This document shows, one piece after another, positions 8,990 to 19,755 of a stretch of 64,000 nt of DNA (position 1 is its first letter; each line of letters begins with the position of its first letter). This stretch comes from Absidia repens (Eukaryota; Mucoromycota; Mucoromycetes; Mucorales; Cunninghamellaceae): assembly GCA_002105175.1 (NCBI GenBank), contig MCGE01000019.1, positions 620,001-684,000 of the forward strand. The letters run 5' to 3'. The position numbers were made by a program, and so were the translations under genes. Under the pieces are notes generated by a model, which worked only from the letters and a program-made list of their open reading frames with translations, did not search any database and was not told where the DNA came from.

Positions 8990-10725
8990 ATGGATAATGG
9001 GGGGGGGAATGCAGGACAGATTGGGTATTCAGCCAACGTTCAGTAGTCAAGCATCGAGAGTTCAAATTACAGACCCATTTCCTTCGTGCCAGGTTCTTTT
9101 TGATGGAATCCAAATAATCGCTAGAGAGTGTGTCACAGCACCGAGACGTCAGATCATTTTCGCTAACCACGCAATGGTCCCGGTACAATGATGCAACAAA
9201 CAACAGTTGTCTATATGTCCCATCAAATCCAGGAGATCGCATTTCTTCGTTGGAATGCGCAACCGACCCAATTCTGTGACAGTGTGTATTTCTTTTCTTC
9301 TATTTTATGAGACCTATTGATTTCATGAAGTGAATCATTGTTTTCTGTGATTATTTTATTTTTATTTTGCATGGTTCCTACTCGGGATTTCAATTTATTT
9401 AGTCACGGATTTTTTTTCAGGAAGTAGAGAAGTCAAAGAGTAAGTGAGACAAAGTTATATTTTTATTTCAGTAAAATGATGGAAGGCTTTTATTATAATA
9501 AAATTGGGGAAGCGGTTATTGGAATAATAAATTTCTACTACTAATGTATTATTGGATGAGATAGAGATGAGGGAATAAATCATTGGACTGTGATTAGATG
9601 ATTGAATGACTATTGGTGTACTGCCAGTTAGTTCCTGATCTGAGTCTGACATGTGCTATATTTGATAGATTGATGGAAATTCCCATTGCATCGTGAAGAA
9701 TGTCACTGAGTTGGCTGTAACTTGGAAAAATAGGGCATATCGCAAATTGTATCGATCGATTGCTTCTTTGCTAAAGATGCACAACCTATAAAAATCCTTG
9801 ACAAGGAGTGTGAGTGAGATGTTGCTACTTTTTTTGACCTCTCCAAAGGCACTGGTGTAAGAGAACCGGTATCCAAATATGTCAGTTTCGTAATCTGGTC
9901 GATCGACGGCGTCGTCAAACTTCTCAGGGACCATGTTCGAGCAATGGGCGACTTTTGCGGGCTTTTTGGCTGATAGAAGACCATGCAAGAATGGATGGAT
10001 GTAGGTGGATGTGAGATGTGCTTCGGAGAGTGGGTTTCTGTGTCTTGCCAAAGCCGCGAAGCTACCATCTGCTGGATAATGGCTGAACGCCTCCCAAGTC
10101 AGAATCCATGCTGGAAACAACGCCAAAATTTTAACCGGGCTTGCACTAGATGTATACCAATACATTCTTTTCGGAAGATGGTAAACCATAAGCCGCAGTC
10201 ATATAGATACGGGAGTAAAGACACAACGGCCAAGATGACTGCACATTCGTATTCTGTTGGTTGAGTGGAATCTTGCGGCGAAAGATTCATGACTGGCTCG
10301 CAAAGTGATAGGAGTCCGATTTTGGTTGTAAAATAGCAAAAAATAAAAATAAAAAAATGAATAAGAGAAAGGTAGAATAAAGTGAGATTCTTGCATATGG
10401 CTTTTATTGATAAAAAATATCACTCTTTATATACTATATTTTATGTTTCATTGAAAGTAGATATTAAACTTGGGTTTATTGTTTTATTATATTTTATCAT
10501 CACCATCATCATCATCATCATCATCTTTATTATAATCGCATGATGGTCTAATGTTAGGTATGTAATGGTATGATTGACATCATTGCAAGGGTATTTTATT
10601 TCCTTTTCTTCTATCACAATATTTGCGTGATTATTTGTTTTTATTTTGCAGTGTCCCTAATCGGGATTTCAATTTATTTAGCCACGGATTTCTTCAGGAA
10701 CAAATCTTGTTTTTATTTTTATGCA
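8990..10725. mobile_element. Element copy B, longer and with a nested duplication
   Basis: Direct counterpart of copy A. 8990-9250 matches ~4000-4250, 9590-9690 matches ~4250-4357, and 10195-10725 matches ~4360-4935. Between them, 9280-9430 duplicates the block that in copy A lies at 4770-4920 (tgatttcatgaagtgaatca, then the gggatttcaatttattta/cacggattttttt part). This shows a nested or rearranged insertion. 9690-10195 is absent from copy A and is coding-like on the minus strand. Confidence 0.75.
9656..10290 (-). pseudogene. Remnant of an element-borne coding region (C-terminal part)
   Basis: The minus-strand frame of 177 residues at 9656-10189, preceded by an overlapping open stretch up to 10290, reads like a real protein. 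It includes FGEVKKSSNISLTLLVKDF followed by YRLCIFSKEAIDRYNLRYAL, FFQVTANSVTFFTMQWEF and a stop. An E-V-K, then D-h-x-R-h, then F-S-K-x-h-I-D, then F-Q-V-x-(x)n-T-F-x-x-M pattern is, from memory, common in abundant Mucoromycota proteins of repetitive origin, but I cannot confirm the family. A frame change near 10100-10190 and no proper start show it is broken. Confidence 0.45.
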
Positions 10726-10729
10726 CATG

Positions 10730-11085
10730 TTTCTGTGATGTTTTTCATCCACAAACTGTTGGATAATCGATTGAAGTGCCGAGCTAACGTGTGGTTTGAA
10801 TGTGTCGCGCCTATACTTGGCCAGTGTTTCGGTGCGCGCAGCTGTCAACAAGGAGAAAGAAAAAATGTCTGTTGGCAAATCTACATAACCGCTCCGTCGC
10901 TGCGAGACAAGGACACCAGACATGGCCAGAAGTTCGTTGAAGTGGGTTTCGATGAAAAATTCAGTCGTACACGACACAAGAATACAAGATTGGCGATATT
11001 CGTGAAATTTTCTTGAAATATCCTGATCATTTACGAACCATCGTTTTTCTGCAGGAGGAAGGTTCTCGACATCATTCTTGAACAC
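10730..11085 (-). pseudogene. Remnant of the same element-borne coding region (N-terminal part)
   Basis: A minus-strand open frame of 135 residues with good coding texture (DISRKFHEYRQSCILVSCTT, then EFFIETHFNELLAMSGVLVS) lies upstream, in gene orientation, of the 9656-10290 remnant. It runs into the AT-rich element block at about 10720 (PEEIRG). The natural reading is one gene split by non-coding element sequence. It has no recognised domain. Confidence 0.4.
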
Positions 11086-11089
11086 GAAT

Positions 11090-12060
11090 TTTTTTGCACG
11101 ACATCAAATTCAAAATCAGAGACTTTACTTTTTGAAATGACTGTAATGCATTCTAAAACTGGCATGGCGGACTTTTAGATCTGACAGCCAACATATGTAG
11201 TGAACCGCAATAACAGGTGCCAGTGAGAGAAAAAGGATACATATTCTAAGGATGGTTCTGTAGATAAAACCGACAAAGATTCAATAAGTGTAACAAGAAA
11301 ACAAAAAGAAAGAAAAGAAATAGGATTGCCCGTTCTCATATATGTATATCGAATATCAGTCTCTTTTTCTAATTAGTACATAGTTTAGAGTGAAGCCTAA
11401 CAAAAAAAAAAAAAAAAAAAAACCTACAGGTGACTCTTGATCCAGCCCTGTTTTTGTACCCGACTCACTCATAGTATATGTTTAATTCAGTCAAAGTCAA
11501 ATTTTTATTGAATGGATATATACATGATATTTTAACTATTCTAAAGCCTCATTAAAAACACAGTACTTACCAAGTAGACATTTATGTGTCATCATTCCAC
11601 AAATCTTCCGTCTAATACATACATCCTCCCCTCCCCAATGACAATCTGACTCAGACAATGAGCCTGTACTATAATATCACCATACATATGCAAATCCCAA
11701 CTAAGAAGCAGGCTACTGACTGTCATTACACATCCCATAATCAAACAAATCAAAAAACCAATAATAATAAAGCATAAGGGGTTTTTTTTATTTAACCACG
11801 ATACAAATGTAAAACTATACTATTCACTAACTACACGTTCAATCCAGCACAAGCAAAGGGTGGGAAAAAAAGTCATATTTTGTTCATCCATCCACCACTG
11901 AAAATAAAGCAAAAGGTCTATTGTCATTTTTCACACATAAAAAGATAGATAAAGATTGGACGTCATTGTTGCTATTGTTGTTGTTGTTATTTTCCACGAA
12001 GTATTGAGCAAGATAAGAAGAAGAGAAAAAAAAAAAAAGGTAGAAGTCCTGTCATCTTCA
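11090..12060. other. Intergenic region downstream of the first F-box gene
   Basis: AT-rich with an A20 tract near 11403. The stretch near 11890-12060 is the likely 3' UTR side of the minus-strand F-box gene. No gene or repeat-family member was recognised. Confidence 0.4.
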
Positions 12061-13419
12061 TCAGAGATCATCCATCGAATCCTCTTCATCATCATTGCCA
12101 CGAATGTCCACAATCACATCGTGCAACAAATTGCCAAAAAGCGCTAGTTGTTGGAACTGATCAATCATGGCGGCAGTCCCGTCGTCCGTGTCATACACAT
12201 CGATCCACAAATCATCTTCATTATCCAAATGGTCGTCGTCCTCATCGGCATCGTCCAACTGAGCGTCGTCCAAGTTATCATGTCGAAAGCCAATCAGTTT
12301 AATTTCTTCAATCGCGTCGCTGTCCAAATGATCCAACAATGGCAAGAAACCATTTACCATATCCACACATTCGGGGCTCGCTTCAGGGAATTCGGAGGCG
12401 GGGATGCCGCAGCCAACAAGACGGAGATATTGCAACCATTCACAATCCAAGATAACATGGCGAAGGGCGTGTCCAGTGATTCGACCATTGAAAGAAAGAC
12501 CCACATACACAATCAGAGGAAGAGACAGACTGATGGCTCGAAGTACAACATCGGATAGATCGCCTTCCTCCAAAGCCAGGCCTACCAGGGTTGGGTGCTC
12601 CTTGATAAACGTAATCGCATGGTTGTCGGTGACTTCATAGCAGCCAAGGAGACGAAAGTCAATCATATAGGGCCACGCAACGCGTCCTTGGCGGTCTGAG
12701 GTGACAAGCAGATGTTGGCTGAAGGGTGCGGGTGAGTTGCGGACGGTCAACTGAGTCAAGACACGCAGGCCGGCCAAATCCATTGCGGCGGCACGGGCAA
12801 TACCATACACACGGGCACGGGCATGTTCATTGGTGGCAATAAGAGCATGCGCATAGATATCGAATTCCTTCATGCCACCTACATCAATGGTCAGTTCGTT
12901 CAACATCGGACACCCGGCGGCTAACGTGGCAAAAATGGTAGACGATAAACGAAGACACTCGTCCAGATGAAGTATACGCAAACCATGACAGGCGTTGGCC
13001 AACACTTGAATCGACCGATGGGTGATGTCGCTACCGCGGAGCAACATGAGCTTGAGTCGTGGACAACAACCTGGGAGGCGGCAAAGACTGATATTTGTCA
13101 AACGACGTCCATCTTCCATCAGCAAATCTTCCAAAAGGGGAGTATGGAGCATAAATGCCATCAGTTGCATATCCGTCACAAAGCCTGTCAAGTGCACATG
13201 CCGCACATAACGGCCCATGGGGGGATTGGATTCACGCAAACCGGTCATAACACGTTGAAAATTAGCGGCGCTCTTGATCCCAAACGAACACCATAACAAA
13301 GGGTTGGCCACCGCATGGAATTGGTGATTGACGAGTGAACAGGCATAGAGATCCTTCTGATTCACGTTTTCAAGAATCAAGGATACGATTTCAGTGGGAA
13401 GGTCAACACGATGATCCAT
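12061..13419 (-). CDS. F-box/leucine-rich-repeat protein (452 aa)
   Basis: Single exon. An N-terminal F-box (about residues 5-47) reads LPTEIVSLILENVNQKDLYA then CSLVNHQFHAVANPLLWCSF. It is followed by a leucine-rich repeat region (about 75-370) with phrases such as RLKLMLLRGSDITHRSIQVL and LRILHLDECLRLSSTIF, the cysteine-containing AMN1/FBXL-type LRR style. The C-terminus (about 385-452) is strongly acidic (DDAQLDDADEDDD). Such proteins normally bind Skp1 through the F-box and present LRR-bound substrates to an SCF ubiquitin ligase. The target is unknown. The gene at 15605-16849 is a clear paralogue on the opposite strand, head to head. Confidence 0.85.
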   Translation of the reverse strand: MDHRVDLPTEIVSLILENVNQKDLYACSLVNHQFHAVANPLLWCSFGIKSAANFQRVMTGLRESNPPMGRYVRHVHLTGFVTDMQLMAFMLHTPLLEDLLMEDGRRLTNISLCRLPGCCPRLKLMLLRGSDITHRSIQVLANACHGLRILHLDECLRLSSTIFATLAAGCPMLNELTIDVGGMKEFDIYAHALIATNEHARARVYGIARAAAMDLAGLRVLTQLTVRNSPAPFSQHLLVTSDRQGRVAWPYMIDFRLLGCYEVTDNHAITFIKEHPTLVGLALEEGDLSDVVLRAISLSLPLIVYVGLSFNGRITGHALRHVILDCEWLQYLRLVGCGIPASEFPEASPECVDMVNGFLPLLDHLDSDAIEEIKLIGFRHDNLDDAQLDDADEDDDHLDNEDDLWIDVYDTDDGTAAMIDQFQQLALFGNLLHDVIVDIRGNDDEEDSMDDL

Positions 13420-13570
13420 AGTAAAAAAAAAAATAAAAAAGAGGTGGAGAAAGAAAGAAAGAAAGAAAGAGAAAAAAAAAAAGTAAACAAAAGAAATTTC
13501 TTAATATAATGAAAAAAAAAGGGCGGCAAATGAGGTCAACTTAATTTTTTCTATGCGAAATATTCAAACA

Positions 13571-13609
13571 CCGTTCCGATGAGCACAGAGCATTGGAACG
13601 GATACGCGT
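13571..13609. promoter_or_regulatory. Inverted repeat plus ACGCGT box upstream of the F-box gene
   Basis: ccgttccgatg (13571-13581) and cattggaacgg (13591-13601) form an 11-bp inverted repeat with one mismatch around a 9-base spacer, followed by ACGCGT (13604-13609), the MluI cell-cycle box consensus of yeast MBF. A TATA-like catatataaaaa lies at 13635. The sites sit about 150-190 bp upstream of the minus-strand start at 13419. A regulatory role is inference. Confidence 0.35.
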
Positions 13610-14699
13610 CGCTCCTGCGTTTCCGATTCTTCCGCATATATAAAAACAGCTTACAGTTCTTGATTTAATGGTTCATTATTTTTTTTTTTTTTTTGGGAGA
13701 TGTAGTCAGTTCTAGCACTATTATCCTATATTTTCGCCATCGACTCCTTTGTTGTTCAACCAGGGGATTTAGGCCTGTATTTCCATTCATCAACATTTTT
13801 CCCCAGTATGACGGTCATGATCAAAAATGCAGATCAGTGATGAAACTCTATTTTTGTTTGTATTTTACTAGTAGCTTACATACACGCCCGCAAGCAAGAA
13901 CTATATCATGGACATGAGGTTGCTATTAGCTTGTGTTCGTATTCTTTTCTTCACCTGTCCGTCCCCCGACTTCGTGAATGTATTCCTCTTGAGGGTAAAC
14001 CATGAATGTGTTTTGGCTACCGTGAAACGTCTGCTATAATCTGTGGGCCCTTCTCATGGACATATATTGATATAGCGATGGGCGGAGATGATGGATTAGG
14101 TTTCTACCCACTTCTTTCTCTGATTGATCATAAGCAACAACCGACTTGACAATACAACACACTTATTTTTTTTAAGCAAACCTCAACGTTTTCTTCTATG
14201 TCTCTTTTGCTATTCATGGCGTTCCGGTATTGAGATAGTGCCACCCTTTGCTGTTCCGATAGATACACTCTTTCCAAACAATTATTATATTATGATTTAG
14301 TTTTAGTTTATCGTAGTATACATTATATTCACATCTCATTGAAATAAAACCATCTGGTCAAATTGATTGATACATTTGAGGGAGGCTCGTTTTATATACA
14401 ATTAAGCGAATAGGGTGGTTGGATTGGGGGGGGATATTTTAACTGACTTTTGACCTACATATTGTACGTGCATTTTGGGGATCATGATGACAATGGATAT
14501 GCTTTAGTCTCTGATATTTGAAGTAGTGCTAATTTGAAATTTTAACACCCATTTCTTTGAACAGGGATTGGGACTCAATAAGCACTAGAAAGTGCAGGAG
14601 TCATATAAAGTCAGCTGGAAAGCAGGTACTCGATAGGGGCACTCACAAATTAGTCACAATAACGAGGTTGTTCATTATATAATGGGTCAGCGGTTGCGT
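13610..14699. other. Spacer between the head-to-head F-box genes
   Basis: AT-rich, with a T tract near 13679-13694. No coding frame with recognisable features. Confidence 0.4.
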
Positions 14700-15250
14700 A
14701 ATAAAAATGTGTATTTTATTTGAAGTAGGACAGTATGTACTAAACTAAGAATGTGGGGTTCATTGTAACAAAGGATCTGATGGAAAGAAAGACTACTAGG
14801 GGGATCTGAAGAATGGTCGACACTAATCTAAAGGGATGGTAGTCAATATAATATACAATACATGGGAAAGACTATAAAGGGGTATCTTTTATTAAAGCAC
14901 GACGTTGGTCAACACTAGTCAAAAGGAGTGATAGTAATAAAAAGGGATCTATTACACAAGATGTGAGAGAGAATACTAAACACTTGGATATTGATACAAA
15001 ACTAAAACTGAACTAAGCTAATGATGACTTCACAAACAATAGGGGTTCTATAGCCTAGATCCAAAATGAAAGGGTTTCCCCATGCATCTTGTCTTCCCTG
15101 AGATGAAAACCCTTCTAAACTAGTCCTGACATTAATCTAAGTCCAACATAACCTCATAGAAGTTGAATGGTGTAAAAAAGAAAGGGAAAAAAAAAAGGAG
15201 CGCGAAAATAAAAACAAATAAAACCCACGTGTGCGGGATTTGGAAAGTTT
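14700..15250 (-). repeat. Dispersed structured repeat, subfamily B, near-full copy
   Basis: On the minus strand it carries the block ending atcccgcacacgtggg, the core ggggaaaccctttcatttt (15059-15082), and the gttgaccaacgtcgtgcttt-AATAAAAGATACCCC block (near 14885-14915). It matches 27480-28180 over its length, including the aaagggatctattacacaag section and the ctaagctaatgatgacttca section. Confidence 0.8.
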
Positions 15251-15604
15251 TCACTGACGATTCTTTTTTCTAGTCCATTCACAAAAAAGGTAATCCTCCC
15301 TTTTTTTTTTTTTTTTTGTAGCTTCCCATCTTTTTGTGGCTCTTAGTTTTTATGGTAATGGTCACCATTCTATATCGGTTGTACGACAACTCCCTCTTCT
15401 TTCGACAAGCAGCCGGCCATCGACAGCATTGTAATACAGACCTCTTTTACAGCTGCCCGATATCGCCACTCGACTTTGGGTAAAAAAAAAAAAAAAAAAA
15501 AAAAAAAGCGGAGGTTTAGCAATTTTGCATATATTGTTTGAGCTCTTTTGGAAGGGTGGGAAAACTAACACTTTTTTTTTTTCCCTTCTCTTGGTTATTT
15601 TTTT

Positions 15605-16849
15605 ATGAACAATCTTGGCCAACTTCCCACTGAAATTATATCGTCGATTATTCAGCATGTGGATCCTAGCGATCTTTTCGCATGTGCACTTATCAACCAA
15701 CTCTTCTATGTGACATCCAGCCCTTTATTATGGCGAACCGTGAATATACACAAGGAAAATCTTGCAACAGAATTCCTCATCTTTCTAGCTTATGGGGCCC
15801 AGCATCCTGTCGGACAACATATACGCCATATTGACTTTGATTATTTCGAGTGGACGGACGAGGCATTACTTTTGTTGATAGAGCATGTGGCACTGTTGGA
15901 AGAACTCACCATCAACAATGGGAACAACCTTTCCGACACCAGTCTCCAACAACTCCCACGTTATTGTCCCCATCTCACAAAACTGCATCTTGTTGGATGT
16001 CGTATGACGCAACCGTCGTTCAAAGCATTAGGCCAGTACTGTTCTCAGCTGAGTCGGCTCACCATCAAACATTGCCGCGATCTACCGCCCAACGCTTTTA
16101 CCATCCTTGCCGATACCGCCACCCACTATCACCAAACTTGCTCTCTGGAAAGACTCTGCCTCAGTTTTGGTGCTTTACCTGGATTATTACCACTAGATGA
16201 TGATGATGATGATGATGATGAAGACGATGACGACGGCGAAAGGACCATGGATTTGACGGCACTCCATGGCTTAACCCACTTGACCCTCTGTGACCCACCT
16301 GCTGCCATCCTTCGACGTATGGTGAAGCGCCGCCGCCACCGCCCTGGCTCTGACTCTGGTGGTTGCGCCTGTGCATGGCCTCATTTGATATCTCTTACCA
16401 TTTTTGGATGTTATGATTTAGTGGACAGCGATGTGATTCCTTTTCTTCAAATGTGTGGCGACAGACCAACACCAACAACAACCACCACCACTCTCCAGCA
16501 TCTTCGATTGATGAATGGCGATCTCAGTGATGCTATCTTGGATGCGATCCCCGAGGGGAATGGACTGATGACTGTGGACGTATCGAACAATCATCGCATC
16601 ATGCATCGTGCTGTGCGTCGGCTCATCCTTCGCAGCCCTTTACTTACGTGGATCGACGTGTCTTCGTGTGGCGGGGTGTCCATCGACCATTTTCCTGAAA
16701 CGGCGGCGGGACAACAACACTATCGCTCAGAGGTAAGAGACAGGACGCGCCATTTGTATCGTTTGTATGGATTATACCATCTGGATCAACAAGACATCAC
16801 CAATATCCGTCGTAGTCCCAACACCCACTTCAACACTGACGACGACTGA
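15605..16849 (+). CDS. F-box/leucine-rich-repeat protein (414 aa), paralogue of 12061-13419
   Basis: Single exon. The F-box (residues ~4-46) reads LPTEIISSIIQHVDPSDLFA, then CALINQLFYVTSSPLLWRTV, aligning closely with the 452-aa neighbour. LRR-like segments follow (CPHLTKLHLVGCRMTQPSFK, LSRLTIKHCRDLPPNAF). A run of 8 Asp and an acidic patch near residues 199-213 interrupt the LRR region, and a poly-Thr run lies near residue 290. Expected role: Skp1-binding substrate adaptor of an SCF ubiquitin ligase. The two genes point away from each other with ~2.2 kb and one repeat copy between them, consistent with an old inverted duplication. The Cys/Leu signature of the LRRs is clearer in the neighbour. 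Confidence 0.85.
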   Translation: MNNLGQLPTEIISSIIQHVDPSDLFACALINQLFYVTSSPLLWRTVNIHKENLATEFLIFLAYGAQHPVGQHIRHIDFDYFEWTDEALLLLIEHVALLEELTINNGNNLSDTSLQQLPRYCPHLTKLHLVGCRMTQPSFKALGQYCSQLSRLTIKHCRDLPPNAFTILADTATHYHQTCSLERLCLSFGALPGLLPLDDDDDDDDEDDDDGERTMDLTALHGLTHLTLCDPPAAILRRMVKRRRHRPGSDSGGCACAWPHLISLTIFGCYDLVDSDVIPFLQMCGDRPTPTTTTTTLQHLRLMNGDLSDAILDAIPEGNGLMTVDVSNNHRIMHRAVRRLILRSPLLTWIDVSSCGGVSIDHFPETAAGQQHYRSEVRDRTRHLYRLYGLYHLDQQDITNIRRSPNTHFNTDDD

Positions 16850-17682
16850 TGGTAGAGAACGGGGAAAGTGAAGGGGGATCTACGACTCTTTTTTTTTGGA
16901 CGGGGCGGGGGTTTGCAAATGGATTGGGTGCGGAAGGGGGGGATTGACGCAAGATTTTACACAAAAATGGAATGGATGATTTGGATCGAAACAGGGCCAA
17001 GCTGGTGTCCGAACTGTGTCACAAGTGGCATTTTTTTTTTATTTTTCTTATTTGATGGTTGATCTTATTTATTTGAAGCAATGGAGTAGTTTAGATTGAC
17101 ATTTCATGATGTATCATTTAAATAAAGCATGTGTTATTATATTTTTAATCTTGACTCACATCATTCAAAATGCGGGGGGACGGGTTATTGTTATATGTGT
17201 GTGATGATTAGCAAGAAAAATGATTGCCTTCTTTTGTGTCACCTAGGTATTTCAGTAGAATGCTCTACCACTTTATTGTATCATCATTTATTATGCTTCA
17301 TACCCTGTTTTGCTGAAAGACAGTTGCGTTAGTCATGGTCATCCTGCAGAAAAAACAACAAACATATCTAGGAGATGGGATGCAAACACGTGTTTCCACT
17401 GAAACACCGTCTTTTCTTTTTTGTTTTTACTGATGGATTCAATAAAGTTCCTTTTTTACTATTATTATTTATATATTTTATTTATTTTATTTATTAGAAG
17501 TATTATGGACGAGTTGCATTTATTTAATCAATACTGAGGGGAAAGGGTGGTGAGTAGCATAAAGTAAAAAAAAAAAAAAAAAATGTCAAGCAGATATCAT
17601 TGAAATGGAGGGGGATTGTGAAAAAAAAAGTGTGATTCATGCAAACAACTGAGTGGGGGAGAGGGGGGGGGGCTTCACTAAT
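16850..17682. other. Intergenic region between convergent genes
   Basis: 3' region of the F-box gene, with AATAAA near 17122 and 17442 and A/T homopolymers. No gene recognised. Confidence 0.4.
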
Positions 17683-18003
17683 TTAAGGTGGGTGATAATA
17701 GATCATAAAAGCTTCAATTCCAAAGTCAGGATGATGATAATAATAGGGGATTCTGGGCGCCATAGGACGCTGGGAGTTCGTTTCAGCATGCACTTGAGAT
17801 AAAAACGTAGGGAACGAAGGTAAAGCAAAGTCCGATGGGGATGGGAGTGGAGGAGATTCCACTTTGACCACAGGGCTGGAGGGAGGACTGGAGACTTGTT
17901 CACTTTCAGTTACAGAGGTGGCCAATTGTTGCTGAGAAGCTCTTGTACCCTTTCTTGTCTTGCGATGGGGTTTTTGTACACGATGACCAGATTGGGTTGA
18001 CAT
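17683..18003 (-). CDS. Small basic/Ser-Pro-rich protein (106 aa), unknown
   Basis: Intronless frame of 106 residues. The N-terminus is basic (HRVQKPHRKTRKGTRASQQQ), resembling a nuclear localisation signal. The middle is Ser/Pro-rich (SSPPSSPVVKVESPPLPSPS), containing VKVE, which would fit a sumoylation consensus. The C-terminus is Tyr/His-rich. A GC-rich patch with TATA-like tttata lies ~60-90 bp upstream on the coding strand. No family recognised, and expression is unproven. The biased but ordered composition supports a real gene only moderately. Confidence 0.45.
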   Translation of the reverse strand: MSTQSGHRVQKPHRKTRKGTRASQQQLATSVTESEQVSSPPSSPVVKVESPPLPSPSDFALPSFPTFLSQVHAETNSQRPMAPRIPYYYHHPDFGIEAFMIYYHPP

Positions 18004-19755
18004 TGTTTTTATTAGAAAAAAAAAACAGTAAATTGGAAAGAGATGGTACTTTTTGACGTACGCGCGGCGCCGCTCATTTCAGCCTTTTATACTTTCAAAA
18101 AAAAAAAAAAAAGTGACCAACTTGTGACCCCTCTTTTTTGTCCCTCCAGTGTGTGTTTGTGTGAGTGCGATCTCGCCGATTGATGATATCTCCATCTGAA
18201 AAAGAAAGATATACGAAACTTCTGAATCAGATAGGTTCCTTCCCAATTCCATCATACCCAACACTTTTCAGCAACCACTATAGCCAACCTTTTCAACGCC
18301 CAATATTCTCCATTTAGGTCATTCTTAGTCTAGCACCTTTTCTTTTCCTACCACACATAGCAGTACTTCTTTTTTTAAGGATCAGGACCAGTATCTTTTT
18401 AACTCCTTTTTAGAAGAATAACATATATATATAGTGACAGAGTTCGCATATAAAGAAATAAAACTCCGTGAAGACAAAGAGTAAAAAAAAAGTGGTAAAA
18501 CAGTAGCATTTTATTTCAATATGATAGCTATTCTACATACGAATTAAAAAACTATCGCTATTATATATAATCTACCAGGTATGTTCTATTTCTATGGGGC
18601 GCTATATAGGCCATATTGAACCAAAGCACCAAGTTGTTCCAAACATGGATATAGACAGTATCACTTAGCAAAAGAGCAAGCTGTCCATTCTGAATGACAA
18701 CTTGAACCCACCGTCGTATCACGATTCCATACCAAAAGCATGTTGCCCAACCAGTCAGCGTATCTCTAAATAAATCCAGGTCACCAAACACGCCTAACCA
18801 TTCAACACAAAACGATTCGAACATGTATACTAAATCCTACATCCAAAATGAAAGGGTTTCCCATGTAGTTTGTTATGCCCTTTTTCAAACCTCTCTAAAA
18901 CTAATAAAAAATCCCACTCCATGATCGCCAGATCCTTGGAGGACATCAATGTGAGGAAAAAAAAAAAAAAAAAAGGAGAAGGAAATAGAAAGCAATGTCA
19001 TAAAAAAAAGTATTTGAAGTTCCGCTTTTTGGTCAGAGCTTTTTATTTTTGGACAAAAAAAAAAAAAAACCATCGATACAAGACACTATCAGTCGTCGTA
19101 CCAGGTGGATATATTTCAAAGGAGGAAGTGGCGGCATAAAGCGGGATTTCAATGGATGTTCTTTTCGATGGTGTCGATTACCCTATACAATGTAGTATTC
19201 TTTGGAGAACAGCTATGACATAATAAAAAAAACAGAGCGACACTATTTGCTATAGATGATTGATGGCAACGATACAGTTGCTATTTGGTTGGTTGTCGTG
19301 AACTGGTAATTTTTTTTTCTTTTTGGCAATGATGATCAGATCATGTGATGAGTTTGGCATGGGTACAACAGTTTTTTTCTTTAAAGAAAATAACTTGGAC
19401 CTTGTAAAGTTCATGTTTGATTCATAAACGCAATCGTCATGACATGTGTTTGCAAGGTGTAGCTGAAACCATGATCAATTCATCATCACATGCAACAAAC
19501 GACTCCTTTTTTGATCTGCGGTTTTTTTGGATCCCAGCAAAAAAAAAAAAAGTTCCATAGAAAGAACACACACAACACGCATTCGCAGAGCGTTATGAAC
19601 CATCTGACTCGGTTGTTTTGTTTCTCTCCGTGAGGTCACAGCCTATTTTTTTTCTTTATTGAGGTTCTTTCTACTAATACTCGGGGGATTTTTTTATTAC
19701 ATACAAGCGCCATACTACTCGATATAAATATTTAAAAAGAGCGTCACCTATACAT
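18004..19755. other. Intergenic region containing one repeat fragment
   Basis: Mostly AT-rich spacer. It includes a fragment of the dispersed repeat at 18820-18912 (minus orientation; core atgggaaaccctttcatttt at 18841-18863). The stretch just before 19756 has a TATA-like gatataaatatttaaa (~19720) and is the likely promoter of the next gene. A frame at 18561-18824 (minus, 87 aa) has no recognisable motif and was not called. Confidence 0.5.
18820..18912 (-). repeat. Fragment of the dispersed structured repeat (core region only)
   Basis: Reverse complement carries the core atgggaaaccctttcatttt plus flanking aaaagggcataacaaactac, comparable to the aaaatgcaatacaaacatca context in other copies. 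Confidence 0.7.
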
